Shown here: positions 24,796 to 33,280 of the stretch, piece by piece | Layout of the letters: the number at the start of each line of letters is the position of its first letter | Numbering within the stretch: position 1 is the first letter of the stretch | Assembly: GCA_029564115.1 (NCBI GenBank) | Contig: JAKQQP010000348.1 | Coordinates: 1-41,018, forward strand | DNA: 41,018 nt | Source of the DNA: Candidatus Rifleibacteriota bacterium | Lineage (GTDB): Bacteria > Riflebacteria > Ozemobacteria > Ozemobacterales > Ozemobacteraceae | Direction of reading: 5' to 3' | Position numbers and translations under genes: made by a program | The notes under the pieces: model-generated | Told to the model about the DNA's origin: nothing | What the model saw: only the letters and a program-made list of their open reading frames with translations | Database searches by the model: none

Positions 24796-25197
24796 TCAGA
24801 CTCTTTTGACCGGGATTTTTTTGGGTGGTGGTGGGTCGTTATCCAGGTCTTCTTCGAAATCGGGGAAGGGACGTCTCACCGCAGGTCTGGGTAAAGGTCT
24901 GCTGTCGCTGTCTTCAGGTCTGTCAGGTCTGCGGAAACCGCCTGGTCTTGCCTGCGGTCTGCTACCCATGCGCCCTGCAGGTGGTCTGAGCGGCGGTAAA
25001 GCAGAGATGTAGATAATCGATGATTTGTAGACTATTTCAACCTTATCTTTGAAAGAAAGGCTTATGGAAAACTGGTCATAAGCTTTCAGCTTACCACGCA
25101 GAACTGTGCCGGTCTCTAGAATTACTTCAACTTTGAGGTGTCTTTTGCGTGCCTGCGATAAGAACTGATTCTGCACTTGTGATTTATACTGAGACAT
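24796..25197 (-). CDS. hfq: Hfq-like RNA chaperone with a proline/arginine-rich tail
   Basis: 133 residues, CAGGAG before the ATG. Residues about 8-70 match the Sm fold of Hfq: Q10-x-FLSQARK (alpha helix), VEVILETGTVLRGKLKAYDQFSISL (Sm1, with the G-x-L-x-G-x-[VL]-x-x-[FY]-D pattern) and VEIVYKSSIIYIS (Sm2). Classical Hfq has YKH here; this one has YKS. The tail from about residue 72 is rich in Pro, Arg, then Asp/Glu (RPPAGRMGSRPQARPG... ending KKIPVKRV), unusual in length and composition. It likely binds small RNAs and mRNAs as a hexamer. Single-gene transcript with its own terminator. Confidence 0.82.
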   Translation of the reverse strand: MSQYKSQVQNQFLSQARKRHLKVEVILETGTVLRGKLKAYDQFSISLSFKDKVEIVYKSSIIYISALPPLRPPAGRMGSRPQARPGGFRRPDRPEDSDSRPLPRPAVRRPFPDFEEDLDNDPPPPKKIPVKRV

Positions 25198-25230
25198 TCG
25201 AATCTCCTGGTCAGGCGTTTAATCTCAACC

Positions 25231-25259
25231 ATCTTACAACCTTCGGTGAGAAAATACAA
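25231..25259 (-). promoter_or_regulatory. Possible promoter for hfq
   Basis: Minus strand: -35 TTGTAT (25259-25254), 17-bp spacer, -10 TAAGAT (25236-25231), each matching 4 of 6 consensus bases, 33 nt before the hfq start. Confidence 0.35.
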
Positions 25260-25267
25260 CCTTGGAT

Positions 25268-25951
25268 TTATTGCATTCCTGCAATTGCCTTTGTTTTTGT
25301 CTGAAGATCCTGGAGAAGCGATTCAATTTTTTTGGCTTCCTGGGCAGAATCTTCGGCAAGTTTCTTCATTTCGGCAGCTACAACCGAAAAGGCGCGGCCG
25401 GCTTCACCAACTCTGGCAGCTTCAATCGAGGCATTCAAAGAAAGCAGGTTACTTTTACGGGCAATTTTGGTGATAACTCTGATTACGTCTTCCATCTGGT
25501 TGGTTGAGGCTTCTAGTTCTTTGAGATGAATGTTGGTCGCGCGTAACCGCTCAGTAGTCAGCTTCAGAATCTGAAAAGAAATTTCAGGGATTTCTGAGAG
25601 GAGACTGCGGAAGTCGTCTTTGGTAATGATCAAAAAAGCGCTTTCTTGAATAGTTTGCACCGAAGCGGAACGGGGCTGTTCGTCGATGATGGCCATGTCA
25701 CCGATAACAGCGCCCTTGCCGAGAGAGACAAGGACAGAGTCGATCCCGGAATTGTTGCGCTTGAGAATGTTTACTTTGCCGCTTTTAACTATATAGAGAG
25801 CATCGCCCTTGTCGCCTTCTTTAAAGACAATGGTTTTAGGCGGAATAAGCTGTTCAATGGTGATTGCCGACAGATCAAGAAGCGCCTTGTCAGAAAGGCT
25901 TCTGAAAAGGGAGACCTGCCTGAGAAATTGTATTTTATCCAGTTCAGACAT
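25268..25951 (-). CDS. Cytosolic cNMP-fold protein fused to a chemoreceptor signalling tip
   Basis: 227 residues, no membrane segment. Residues about 10-130 form a cyclic-nucleotide-binding fold with [20 protein letters not shown] and a near-canonical phosphate cassette, [16 protein letters not shown] (G84-D85 and P93-R94-S95-A96; Asp in place of the usual Glu). A helix (about 125-158) continues into a methyl-accepting chemotaxis hairpin tip: [20 protein letters not shown] and [20 protein letters not shown], the segment that binds CheA and CheW. Only about 70 residues of the hairpin are present, versus well over 200 in ordinary receptors. No chemotaxis genes are nearby. It could feed a cyclic nucleotide signal into chemoreceptor arrays, but this is inference. 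Confidence 0.85.
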   Translation of the reverse strand: MSELDKIQFLRQVSLFRSLSDKALLDLSAITIEQLIPPKTIVFKEGDKGDALYIVKSGKVNILKRNNSGIDSVLVSLGKGAVIGDMAIIDEQPRSASVQTIQESAFLIITKDDFRSLLSEIPEISFQILKLTTERLRATNIHLKELEASTNQMEDVIRVITKIARKSNLLSLNASIEAARVGEAGRAFSVVAAEMKKLAEDSAQEAKKIESLLQDLQTKTKAIAGMQ

Positions 25952-26005
25952 CTAGGTTACCTGCGTAGAATTCGTGCATTATCGTAACACTGTCAGAAGC
26001 CTGTG

Positions 26006-27106
26006 TCAAACAGGAGGCGACAACGGTGCTGAAGTTGTCTGGCCTGTTACTGCAAAAAAGTCACGACCAGCATCTATGACCTTGTTCGGGTTGCGTTCTG
26101 TGCACAGAGCATGGCGTAATTTCGCCGAGTGTGGGTGATTTTTAAGATAGCCAAACAGATGCACCCTGAACAGAGGAACCGCAGATGGACCGTGTTCCAT
26201 GAGCATATCGACCAGGTGATGCCTGAAGATACGAAATCGCACGGCGTCGGAGGAATAGTCTGTGCAGCCGAGAAGTTCGGCAAAGAGCCAGGGTTTGCCG
26301 ACACAGCCGCGCCCGATCATGAAGCCGTCGCAACCAGTGCGCCGGTATAATTCTTCAAGATGTTGCGGTTCCGAGATGTCACCGTTGGCAAAGAACGGGA
26401 TGTCGCCGCAGATGTCTTTTATGCCCTCGAGATGTTGCCACTGAGCTGTTCCGGTGTAGCCAGCCTGGCGGGTTCTCGCGTGTATGGTGATGGCCTTTGC
26501 GCCAGCGTCAATTACCGTTTTGGTAAATTCTTTGACGTTTATTGTATTTTCTGTCCAGCCAATGCGAAACTTGGCAGTGACAGGAACTTTGACTGCCGCA
26601 GCAACACGTTTGATAATTTCCGCGGCCAGCGGCGGATTTTTCATGAGAGCTGAACCGGCACCCGTCTTTACAACTTTGGCGACGGGGCAGCCCATGTTGA
26701 TGTCGATTATGTCGCAAATCTGCAGTTCATCGATAAATGCGGCCGCTTTTGCCATTGTTTCCGGGTCTGCGCCAAAAAGCTGTACTGCGTAAGGCCTTGC
26801 CTGAGCTTGAAAACGAACCATGTCTATGGTTTGCCGACTTTTAAAGGTGATGGCTTTGGCGCTTGCCAGCTCAGAAACGGTAAAGCCAACCCCAAGGCGT
26901 GAGCAGAGAAGTCTGAATGACCCGTCGGTTACTCCGGCCATGGGTGCCAGCACCAGATTATTGGGAAGCTGGACGTTGCCGATTTTTACGGGTTTGACAA
27001 TGCCGGCAAGTCTGCCGTGTGTCGCGGGTGTGCGCAGACCAGGTTCAAACGGAGTGGCTGGATTTTCCAGCCATGTGAGCTTTGATGGCTTCTCAAAACA
27101 ATGCAT
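26006..27106 (-). CDS. dusB: tRNA-dihydrouridine synthase
   Basis: 366 residues. FMN-dependent reductase of uridines in tRNA D-loops. Motifs of the Dus family: LAPMAGVTDGSFR (about 53-65), the catalytic-Cys loop DINMGCPVAKVVKTGAG (C140), ALMKNP, ITIHARTRQAGY and FANGDI. The ATG at 27106 overlaps the stop of the upstream diguanylate cyclase gene (TGATG). The first about 36 residues are not part of the fold and no Shine-Dalgarno is seen, so an internal start is possible. The DusB subgroup is the best guess; DusA/C are less likely from the motif set. Confidence 0.9.
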   Translation of the reverse strand: MHCFEKPSKLTWLENPATPFEPGLRTPATHGRLAGIVKPVKIGNVQLPNNLVLAPMAGVTDGSFRLLCSRLGVGFTVSELASAKAITFKSRQTIDMVRFQAQARPYAVQLFGADPETMAKAAAFIDELQICDIIDINMGCPVAKVVKTGAGSALMKNPPLAAEIIKRVAAAVKVPVTAKFRIGWTENTINVKEFTKTVIDAGAKAITIHARTRQAGYTGTAQWQHLEGIKDICGDIPFFANGDISEPQHLEELYRRTGCDGFMIGRGCVGKPWLFAELLGCTDYSSDAVRFRIFRHHLVDMLMEHGPSAVPLFRVHLFGYLKNHPHSAKLRHALCTERNPNKVIDAGRDFFAVTGQTTSAPLSPPV

Positions 27107-28905
27107 CAGACTTTGTCGGCAAGACTGTCGTTATAGATGAAAGAACAGTTGCGCCCACGACCTTTGCATTCATACAGCGCCATGTCGGCTTTTTTGATCA
27201 AAACGCTCTTGACGCTCGCGTGATCAGGGAAAGTCGCAATGCCGAGCGAAACTGTGACCTTGAGAGCTTTTTCCTGGCCCGGGAAATCATAGGCTTCGAT
27301 CGTTTTGCGCAGTCGTTCTGCAACAAGATGGGCGCCCTTGGCATCAGTTTCAGGCAGAATAATTGCAAATTCTTCGCCGCCGTAACGTGCCGGTATATCT
27401 ACGGTCTCGCGCACTGTCTGCTTGATGAGCTTGGCAACTTCAATCAGAACTATATCGCCCTGCTGGTGACCATAGGTGTCGTTGAATTTTTTAAAGTGGT
27501 CGATGTCGAAGAGAATGAGGGAGCAGGCAGTGTGATAGCGCTTGGCTCTGACCATTTCCTCTTCGAGGCGGGCCTGAAAGTATCTGTGAATAAAGAGCTT
27601 GGTCAGGCCATCGGTGATGGCGAGTTCATAAAGTCTGGCGTGTTCAACAGCCATGGCCGCCTGTTGCGCAAGGGCTTCGAGCAGTCTCTGATCTTCTTCG
27701 GTGAAGGGTTCCTGGTTGATTTTGTTAACCCCGTTTATTACGCCGGTAACGCGATCTTTAATCTTCAGTGGGACCGAAATAAGGTTAACAATAGATTTTT
27801 CGTATTCACAATTGCTGTCAAAACTCTTGAATAGAGGATCTTTGTGCCCTTCGTTAACTATGATGCTGTTGCCTGTCTTGAGAACCGTGCCGGCAACACC
27901 TTCGCCAGACTTTATTTTGATGGTCGAGCTTGGCTGAATCGCTTCAGCGTTTTCGTTTATGCCAAAGACAATCTTGGTTTCGAGTTCTTCTGCGCCCATA
28001 CCTGATTGCAGCATGATCGAGCAGCGCTCGGCTCTGATGGCTTTGCCGGCCATTTCCAGAATCTGTTTGATCAGTTTGTCAGTATCGCTTTGAAAGTTCA
28101 TGGCCTGGCTGGCCTTGAAAAGCGTCTCGATTTCGAAAATTTTGCGGTCGAGGGCGCGGTTGTTGGCTTCGAGTGCGTCGAGCATTTCATTGAACCGATG
28201 GGCAAGGGTGCCTATTTCGTCTTCTGATGGAGCTTTGATTCGGTAACTGAGGTCGCCGCTTTCGATGGCCTGGGTGCCTTCTATCAGGTTGTCCAGGCCG
28301 CGGGTGATGAATTTGGCGAGGATGATCGAAAGAATTATGCCGGCCAGCAGGCCTATCATCGCAATCAGGATTATGTGCTGTCTGCTGACTGTTTTAGATT
28401 CGGTGAGGCGGTCAAACCCGAAGCGCAATATGACAGTGCCGAATCTCGAAGTGCCAACCTTGATCGGGGCAACGTAATCAACGTAAGTGCCGTCAGAACC
28501 GGGGACTCGGGTCGGTATCTCGATCTCGTCGATGGTGTTGCGCATGCGTTCGCCCACAAACTGCCCGAGTTTGCTCTCTGAATCGCCGCGAAGTCTGTGA
28601 GCAAGATATCGGCCATCGATGTCGAGTATCGAAATTTCGTGAATATCCTGCCCCCCAGCGATAATTCGCTCTGTGTATGGAACAAGCGCATCGTATGACT
28701 GGCTGATGATCGGGTCCTGGCAGGCTATCGCCAGCGTCGAAGACAGAAGCAGCCCTGATTGATCCATGGAACTGGTCAGTAAAGATTCTTCTCGAAATGA
28801 TGTGTTAACCGAGTTCAACAATATGATAAGCCCCACAAGAAGGGCTATACCAAAAATGAACTTCAGTTTTATCGAGAATCGATTTGTTGATTCTGCTCTT
28901 TTCAC
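27106..28905 (-). CDS. Membrane sensor diguanylate cyclase (sensor-HAMP-GAF-GGDEF)
   Basis: 599 residues from a GTG at 28905. Membrane spans at about 13-32 and 177-198 flank a periplasmic sensor region of about 145 residues; a HAMP domain (about 198-252) and a short coiled coil follow, then a GAF domain (about 270-415) and a GGDEF domain (about 428-590) with the active-site loop RYGGEEF. The product would be c-di-GMP. No RxxD inhibitory site is seen before the loop (the segment reads RETVDIPARY), so feedback inhibition is probably absent. It starts 17 bp after a PhnD-type substrate-binding lipoprotein, suggesting that protein delivers a ligand signal to the sensor domain. Confidence 0.93.
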   Translation of the reverse strand: MKRAESTNRFSIKLKFIFGIALLVGLIILLNSVNTSFREESLLTSSMDQSGLLLSSTLAIACQDPIISQSYDALVPYTERIIAGGQDIHEISILDIDGRYLAHRLRGDSESKLGQFVGERMRNTIDEIEIPTRVPGSDGTYVDYVAPIKVGTSRFGTVILRFGFDRLTESKTVSRQHIILIAMIGLLAGIILSIILAKFITRGLDNLIEGTQAIESGDLSYRIKAPSEDEIGTLAHRFNEMLDALEANNRALDRKIFEIETLFKASQAMNFQSDTDKLIKQILEMAGKAIRAERCSIMLQSGMGAEELETKIVFGINENAEAIQPSSTIKIKSGEGVAGTVLKTGNSIIVNEGHKDPLFKSFDSNCEYEKSIVNLISVPLKIKDRVTGVINGVNKINQEPFTEEDQRLLEALAQQAAMAVEHARLYELAITDGLTKLFIHRYFQARLEEEMVRAKRYHTACSLILFDIDHFKKFNDTYGHQQGDIVLIEVAKLIKQTVRETVDIPARYGGEEFAIILPETDAKGAHLVAERLRKTIEAYDFPGQEKALKVTVSLGIATFPDHASVKSVLIKKADMALYECKGRGRNCSFIYNDSLADKV

Positions 28906-28922
28906 AGGGCTTGTCCGGTGGG

Positions 28923-29891
28923 TTAGTTGCTGGTCTTCTGGTGCTTGTCGATCAGGGTCTGAACCTTTTCGATGTAGTCGTAATCTTTGTCGTCGACTGG
29001 TACAAAGCCCTGGACATCGGTGAGTTCTTCAAGAATCTCTTTACCTTCTGGGGTTTTGTTATTCAGATCGAGAAGAGCCTGTTTGATTTTCTCGATGAGA
29101 TCAGGGGGCAGGCTCTTGCGCACGACGATCGGTTCGTTTGAAATGTCCTGAGTAGTTGCTAGAATGGTGAGTTCATCCATTTTGCTCTTGTCGCGCAGGG
29201 TGTTGCGGGCATCGTCATAGCATGCTCCGGCGTCGTATTTCCCGAGAAGAACATTTAAAACCACGGCATCATGCTTGTTGAGAAAGGTGGCTTCTGCAAA
29301 ATCTTTTTCGGGGTTCAGCCCGGCCTCGAGCAACAGAGACTTGGGAAAAATATAGCCGGAAGCAGATTCTTTTTCGACCCAGGCAAATTTTTTGTCTTTC
29401 AGATCTTTGAGACTGCGGATTCCGCCGTCCTGACGGGCGATGATAATGCCGCGATAAGAGGTGGTGCCAAAACGTATGGGTTTCACCAGAAGCTGAATTT
29501 CAGGGTTGTTTCGCGCTTCGACAGAACTCATGGTGGCAAGCCAGGCAATGTCTATTTCGCCTTTTACAAGCAGGTTCATGATCCCGGTGTAGTCTGAGGC
29601 GGTCTGCAGTCTGGTCTGTTTTACACCGAGTTTTTTTGTCAGATATTCAAGAAACTTGTTGTGTTTTTGAACCATAGAAGAAGAATTGGTAAACGGAATT
29701 CTTCCCAATTTTAGAATTGTATTGCTGTATGGCGACGCAGCATCGCCTTCGCGTGGCGTCTGGGCGCTTACCTGCTGGCCGGAAGCCTGTTGCTGACTCT
29801 GCTCAGCCGGTTTTTTCTCGCCACCACAACCAAGCGTCATGGCTGACACCAGTGCAACAAAGATTACAAAACCTGCCAGTTTCTTCCCCAT
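28923..29891 (-). CDS. PhnD-type phosphate/phosphonate-like substrate-binding lipoprotein
   Basis: 322 residues; GGGAG precedes the ATG. The signal peptide ends in a lipobox-like MTLGC (C22), then a Gln/Ala-rich linker. The periplasmic binding-protein fold of the PhnD/SsuA class is visible: KLGRIPFTNSSSMVQKHNKF, EYLTKKLGVKQTRLQT, DIAWLATMSSV, SYRGIIIARQDGGI, KFAWVEKESASGYIFPK, GKYDAGACYDD and a C-terminal 'IKQALLDLNN'. No ABC permease or ATPase is adjacent; instead a sensor diguanylate cyclase follows, so it likely serves as a ligand receptor rather than for uptake. Ligand unknown. Confidence 0.85.
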   Translation of the reverse strand: MGKKLAGFVIFVALVSAMTLGCGGEKKPAEQSQQQASGQQVSAQTPREGDAASPYSNTILKLGRIPFTNSSSMVQKHNKFLEYLTKKLGVKQTRLQTASDYTGIMNLLVKGEIDIAWLATMSSVEARNNPEIQLLVKPIRFGTTSYRGIIIARQDGGIRSLKDLKDKKFAWVEKESASGYIFPKSLLLEAGLNPEKDFAEATFLNKHDAVVLNVLLGKYDAGACYDDARNTLRDKSKMDELTILATTQDISNEPIVVRKSLPPDLIEKIKQALLDLNNKTPEGKEILEELTDVQGFVPVDDKDYDYIEKVQTLIDKHQKTSN

Positions 29892-29959
29892 CAGTTGTTT
29901 TCTCCCGTCATAGAACTATTCGTTTATGTATACCATAAAATAAATTTCATTAGCCACAA

Positions 29960-31324
29960 TTATTGTTTTGTAATTGGCAAATTAACATTAAATTCGATCA
30001 GGTATTGAGAAGCTTTGCTGGTAATTTCGAGTCTGGTGAAGTCTTCGAGAAACTTCAGATTAGATATCGGCGGAATACCCTTGTCGCGAAGAAGCGGCGA
30101 CTGCAGCAGTTTTTGCAGTTGCAGGTTGAAGTCGGCGAATTTGATCTGCCAGAAGCGCTTAAGGTCATGGATCGGTGTTTTTTCTTCTTTGCTTTTAACG
30201 CCCTGTATGTGGGCCATTTCACGCAGGAGGTTATCCTTGCCGGTCGCAATTACCAGAAAATTGTCTGTCAGACCGGCAAAGACTGCCACTTGTGGAAACA
30301 TAAAATAGCTCAGCCTGACAAATGGTAACTTGCCATCGTCGGTGGTCTGGGCAAATATTCCGGTCTGCATGCACAGGGTTTTCAGCTTGTCGAGGTTGTT
30401 GCGTAGCTTGTCAATTTCAGGCACGGGGGCCGCAAATCTTATATCTGGCAACCCGCCTTCACCGGTAGGTTCAAGATTTACATATAAAACGCTTTCTCTG
30501 GCTGTGTTGGCAAGTATGTCTTTTTCAAAATCAAGACCGGCTGAGGCTACCATTTGAATGATTGTCGCAGACTGCGGTATGGCGGCGATTTCTTTCATTG
30601 CATCTGCTGCGTTTTCGATCGGATGAGTCTGGGCAAAGATCATCAATGCATTATCATTGATGAAGTTTCCGATGGAGATATTATGCTCATTCTTTGTATT
30701 GCCCAGGTTGCCTGCTTTCGAGACAATGTTGAATTTCGCATGAAAACCATTTTGAGAAAATACCCCGGCACCGATCAAAAAATCGGATGCTTCAAGAATT
30801 GGCATCAGCTGATTTTCCATACGGTAAATTTGTTGCGGCTTCAGTTTGCTGGCGGCATCAGGCTGTTGAATGATTTTGCCGAGAACGTTCTTGAGACCCT
30901 GGCTGTCGCACACAATTTTGATCACGATAGACTCCGAGGCCGGGAAGCATTCGTTTATAATCTTGTTGAGATCATTCGTGTGCCTACTGAGCAGATCGTC
31001 TGTAAATTTTCGCTGCTGCTCACTCAGCAAAGAAAACGGCACTGGTTTAAGAAAATTTGGTGAACCCAAGGCAGAGGCATCGAAGACAGACGCAGCTTTG
31101 AACACGCTGTTGCTGACGGGCCAGTCTTTGTTTATCGCTCTGCCAAATCTTCGCAGAGATTCGATCGGGTAGTTGCCTGGCTCAGAAAGAAACCCGTTGT
31201 GCCGCTGCAGCTCAAAGCCCATTACTACTGGCTTGTCAGATGCACGAACTTTATCTGCTGCGAAAATAAAAGAAAACAATAAGCCCAGCAGTAGGCATAC
31301 GCCTTTGATGTATCCTTTGCTCAT
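29960..31324 (-). CDS. Secreted protein of unknown function (DUF3352-like architecture)
   Basis: 454 residues with an N-terminal signal peptide (about 1-28, ending near KVRAS) and CAGGAG upstream of the ATG. The body has alternating beta-strand and helix segments and phrases such as FLIGAGVFSQNGFHAKFNIV and ESVLYVNLEPTGEGG, which recall DUF3352-type proteins, but no conserved motif makes this certain. It is the first gene of a run that continues with the PhnD lipoprotein after 68 bp. Secreted, no lipobox. Confidence 0.6.
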   Translation of the reverse strand: MSKGYIKGVCLLLGLLFSFIFAADKVRASDKPVVMGFELQRHNGFLSEPGNYPIESLRRFGRAINKDWPVSNSVFKAASVFDASALGSPNFLKPVPFSLLSEQQRKFTDDLLSRHTNDLNKIINECFPASESIVIKIVCDSQGLKNVLGKIIQQPDAASKLKPQQIYRMENQLMPILEASDFLIGAGVFSQNGFHAKFNIVSKAGNLGNTKNEHNISIGNFINDNALMIFAQTHPIENAADAMKEIAAIPQSATIIQMVASAGLDFEKDILANTARESVLYVNLEPTGEGGLPDIRFAAPVPEIDKLRNNLDKLKTLCMQTGIFAQTTDDGKLPFVRLSYFMFPQVAVFAGLTDNFLVIATGKDNLLREMAHIQGVKSKEEKTPIHDLKRFWQIKFADFNLQLQKLLQSPLLRDKGIPPISNLKFLEDFTRLEITSKASQYLIEFNVNLPITKQ

Positions 31325-31360
31325 TCTTTTTCTCCTGTAGACAAACTGTTGCTGTTCTTG

Positions 31361-31389
31361 ATTTTAACACTACAGCCTCATGTTCTCAA
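31361..31389 (-). promoter_or_regulatory. Sigma70-type promoter for the secreted-protein gene
   Basis: Minus strand: -35 TTGAGA (31389-31384), 17-bp spacer, -10 TAAAAT (31366-31361), 37 nt before the start at 31324. It lies 15 bp from the first palindromic hairpin of the putative cassette. Confidence 0.55.
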
Positions 31390-31403
31390 CCGTTGTAATT
31401 TGA

Positions 31404-31430
31404 CCGAAAAATAGCGTTGCTATTTTTCGG
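31404..31430. repeat. Palindromic hairpin, left end of putative cassette
   Basis: Perfect 12-bp stem CCGAAAAATAGC / GCTATTTTTCGG with loop GTT. A second copy in inverted orientation lies at 33281-33304 and shares 23 of 24 bases. No T tail, so it is not a standard terminator. Confidence 0.85.
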
Positions 31431-31629
31431 ACTCGTGATAATGATTTTCAGCAATACTAAAATCATTAAAATTGAATTATATTAAGAGTGCAAAAAGTGC
31501 ATCGACGAGGAAAATTAGACCGTTTACGAGTCTTGTTTGCGCAGACCCCGCGGCTGTCAGCACTTTTCAGTCACGACAGACATCAGGCAGTGACTCAATC
31601 TGTTCACACACGTAAGGAGATTTTCTGCA
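31431..31629. other. Intergenic region with second hairpin; left part of putative cassette
   Basis: Together with 31325-31430 this forms a roughly 300-bp gap without a gene. Besides the promoter and hairpin already listed it has an AT-rich stretch with a perfect 10-bp hairpin (31439-31468), a short direct repeat of AGTGC around 31487-31500, and AAGGAG at about 31613-31618 serving the methyltransferase. No open reading frame is convincing. Confidence 0.5.
31439..31468. repeat. Perfect inverted repeat next to the left cassette end
   Basis: TAATGATTTT (31439-31448), loop of 10 nt, AAAATCATTA (31459-31468). Placed 8 bp after the first hairpin; may act together with it. Confidence 0.8.
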
Positions 31630-32382
31630 TTGGATATTCCACGGATCTTCAACATCACTGAAAGTGCTCACCGCATCCATAATCCGTTTACACCCGAAAA
31701 GCTCGCCACGCTCGGCGCGGCGTTGCGTCTGGAAGCTGGAACCCGAGTGCTCGACCTCGGTAGCGGTTCTGGGGAGATGCTGTGTACCTGGGCACGCGAT
31801 TACGGAGTCGTCGGCATCGGCGTCGACATGAGCCAGTTGTTCACCGAGCACGCAAAACTTCGCGCTGAAGAACTCGGCGTCGCCGATCAGGTCAAGTTTA
31901 TTCATGGCGATGCTGCGGGCTACGTCTCTGACGAGAAGGTTGGTGTGGCTGCCTGTGTTGGCGCCACATGGATCGGCGGCGGAGTCTCCGGCACCATCGA
32001 GCTTCTGGGGCGGAGCCTTGGTCCTGGAGGGATCATCCTCGTTGGCGAGCCCTACTGGCGGCAACTACCACCAACGGAAGATGTTGCCAGAGGATGTCTT
32101 GCCAGGTCTATCTCCGACTTTCTTCTGCTTCCGGAGCTTCTTGCGTCTTTCGGCCATCTCGGCTACGATGTCGTGGAAATGGTCTTGGCAGACCAGGACG
32201 GCTGGGACAGGTACGAAGCCGCTAAGTGGCTTACCATGCGCCGATGGCTTGAGGAAAATCCCGCCGATGAGTTGGCAGAGGAAATCCGTGCCAAGCTGAA
32301 CACAGAGCCTGAGCGCCACGCAACCTGCACGCGCGAGTATTTGGGCTGGGGCGTGTTTGCGCTCATGCCGCGACTCAGCTGA
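31630..32382 (+). CDS. SAM-dependent methyltransferase, likely acquired
   Basis: 250 residues from a TTG at 31630 (AAGGAG about 11 nt upstream). Class I methyltransferase: motif I VLDLGSGSGEM near residue 40, VGIGVDMSQ (motif II acidic residue), FIHGDAAGY and LGPGGIILVGEP. The N-terminus MDIPRIFNITESAHRIHNPF belongs to a widespread small-molecule or quinone/lipid methyltransferase group found in scattered genomes; the substrate is unknown. Base composition is noticeably more GC-rich (CTCGGCGCGGCG and similar) than the neighbouring genes, and it sits within inverted palindromic repeats, so horizontal transfer is likely. Confidence 0.85.
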   Translation: MDIPRIFNITESAHRIHNPFTPEKLATLGAALRLEAGTRVLDLGSGSGEMLCTWARDYGVVGIGVDMSQLFTEHAKLRAEELGVADQVKFIHGDAAGYVSDEKVGVAACVGATWIGGGVSGTIELLGRSLGPGGIILVGEPYWRQLPPTEDVARGCLARSISDFLLLPELLASFGHLGYDVVEMVLADQDGWDRYEAAKWLTMRRWLEENPADELAEEIRAKLNTEPERHATCTREYLGWGVFALMPRLS

Positions 32383-32464
32383 AGTTGGCCTGCTGGTCTG
32401 GTTGCGCTGGTTATGAGCCAGAAAACTTTGTGCCACGGCATTCTGCCGATGTTGGATAGAATAA

Positions 32465-33178
32465 ATGGAAAAGAATAAAGGACATTGGGGCGACGAAACT
32501 TATCACATCCTGACGATTGCGATGTGTGTGGCCCTCTATGCATTTCTGTGGGCCTATGGTTTCTGGCTCATACCTGCGTTCGAGTATTTTGATAAAGCTG
32601 GAATGCTTGACCAATCAGCCATCTTTCACTCCCTTTCAAGAAATGACCAATCCATATTGTTTTATCGCCTGGTTTCAATGATTCTATCAATTCCGGTTTG
32701 CTTGATATGTCTTTACTTTTCCGATCGCACAAGTGATAAAACCAGAGGAAAAACTCCTGGTCCTTATGGCTTCATCATGAGGATCTTCGTCCTGAATGCA
32801 ACGCTTTCAATTGCCTACAATTGGGCATTCCTGGATGGATTCCCATCTAATTCATATATTTCAAATTTCAACTTTGTGACAACTTATCTGGTCTTTTTTT
32901 GCATTACTGGCCCAATAATAGAAGAGCTCACCTTTCGTGTTTCTCTCTTTTCGTTAATTCGAAGAAGAAGTTCTTTTTGGGTCGCTAATATTACATCTTC
33001 TGTTGTTTTTGGTGTCATCCACATAGGAAATGGCCAATATTTCGTCTTGGTTTCGACTCTTTGGGCGATTTTCTGGGGCTATTCCTATGAGAAGACCCAA
33101 CGTCCCTTTTTTCCAATTGCTTTACATGCTGCAAACAACTTCGTTACCTCAATCTTCTTCATTTTTGCAAAACACTGA
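32465..33178 (+). CDS. CPBP-family intramembrane metalloprotease
   Basis: 237 residues with about six hydrophobic segments. The conserved CPBP/ABI motifs are present: motif 1 EELTFR (E-E-x-x-x-R) at about residue 157, and motif 2 VFGVIHIG (F-x-x-x-H) at about 185; a later 'ALHAANN' fits the third His/Asn motif. Family members are intramembrane glutamic/CAAX-type proteases, often linked to bacteriocin immunity or membrane protein processing. Its base composition is AT-rich, unlike both the adjacent methyltransferase and host genes, which suggests separate origins. It lies 82 bp after the methyltransferase and within the same palindrome-bounded segment. Confidence 0.85.
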   Translation: MEKNKGHWGDETYHILTIAMCVALYAFLWAYGFWLIPAFEYFDKAGMLDQSAIFHSLSRNDQSILFYRLVSMILSIPVCLICLYFSDRTSDKTRGKTPGPYGFIMRIFVLNATLSIAYNWAFLDGFPSNSYISNFNFVTTYLVFFCITGPIIEELTFRVSLFSLIRRRSSFWVANITSSVVFGVIHIGNGQYFVLVSTLWAIFWGYSYEKTQRPFFPIALHAANNFVTSIFFIFAKH

Positions 33179-33280
33179 GTCAACCCAGGAGCCTTGTGGT
33201 TTTTTACGATGCAGGAACTTTACGAAACTCCTGGCATCGAACCACCCAAATCGTTACAACAGCACCGAAAATTTAGAATA

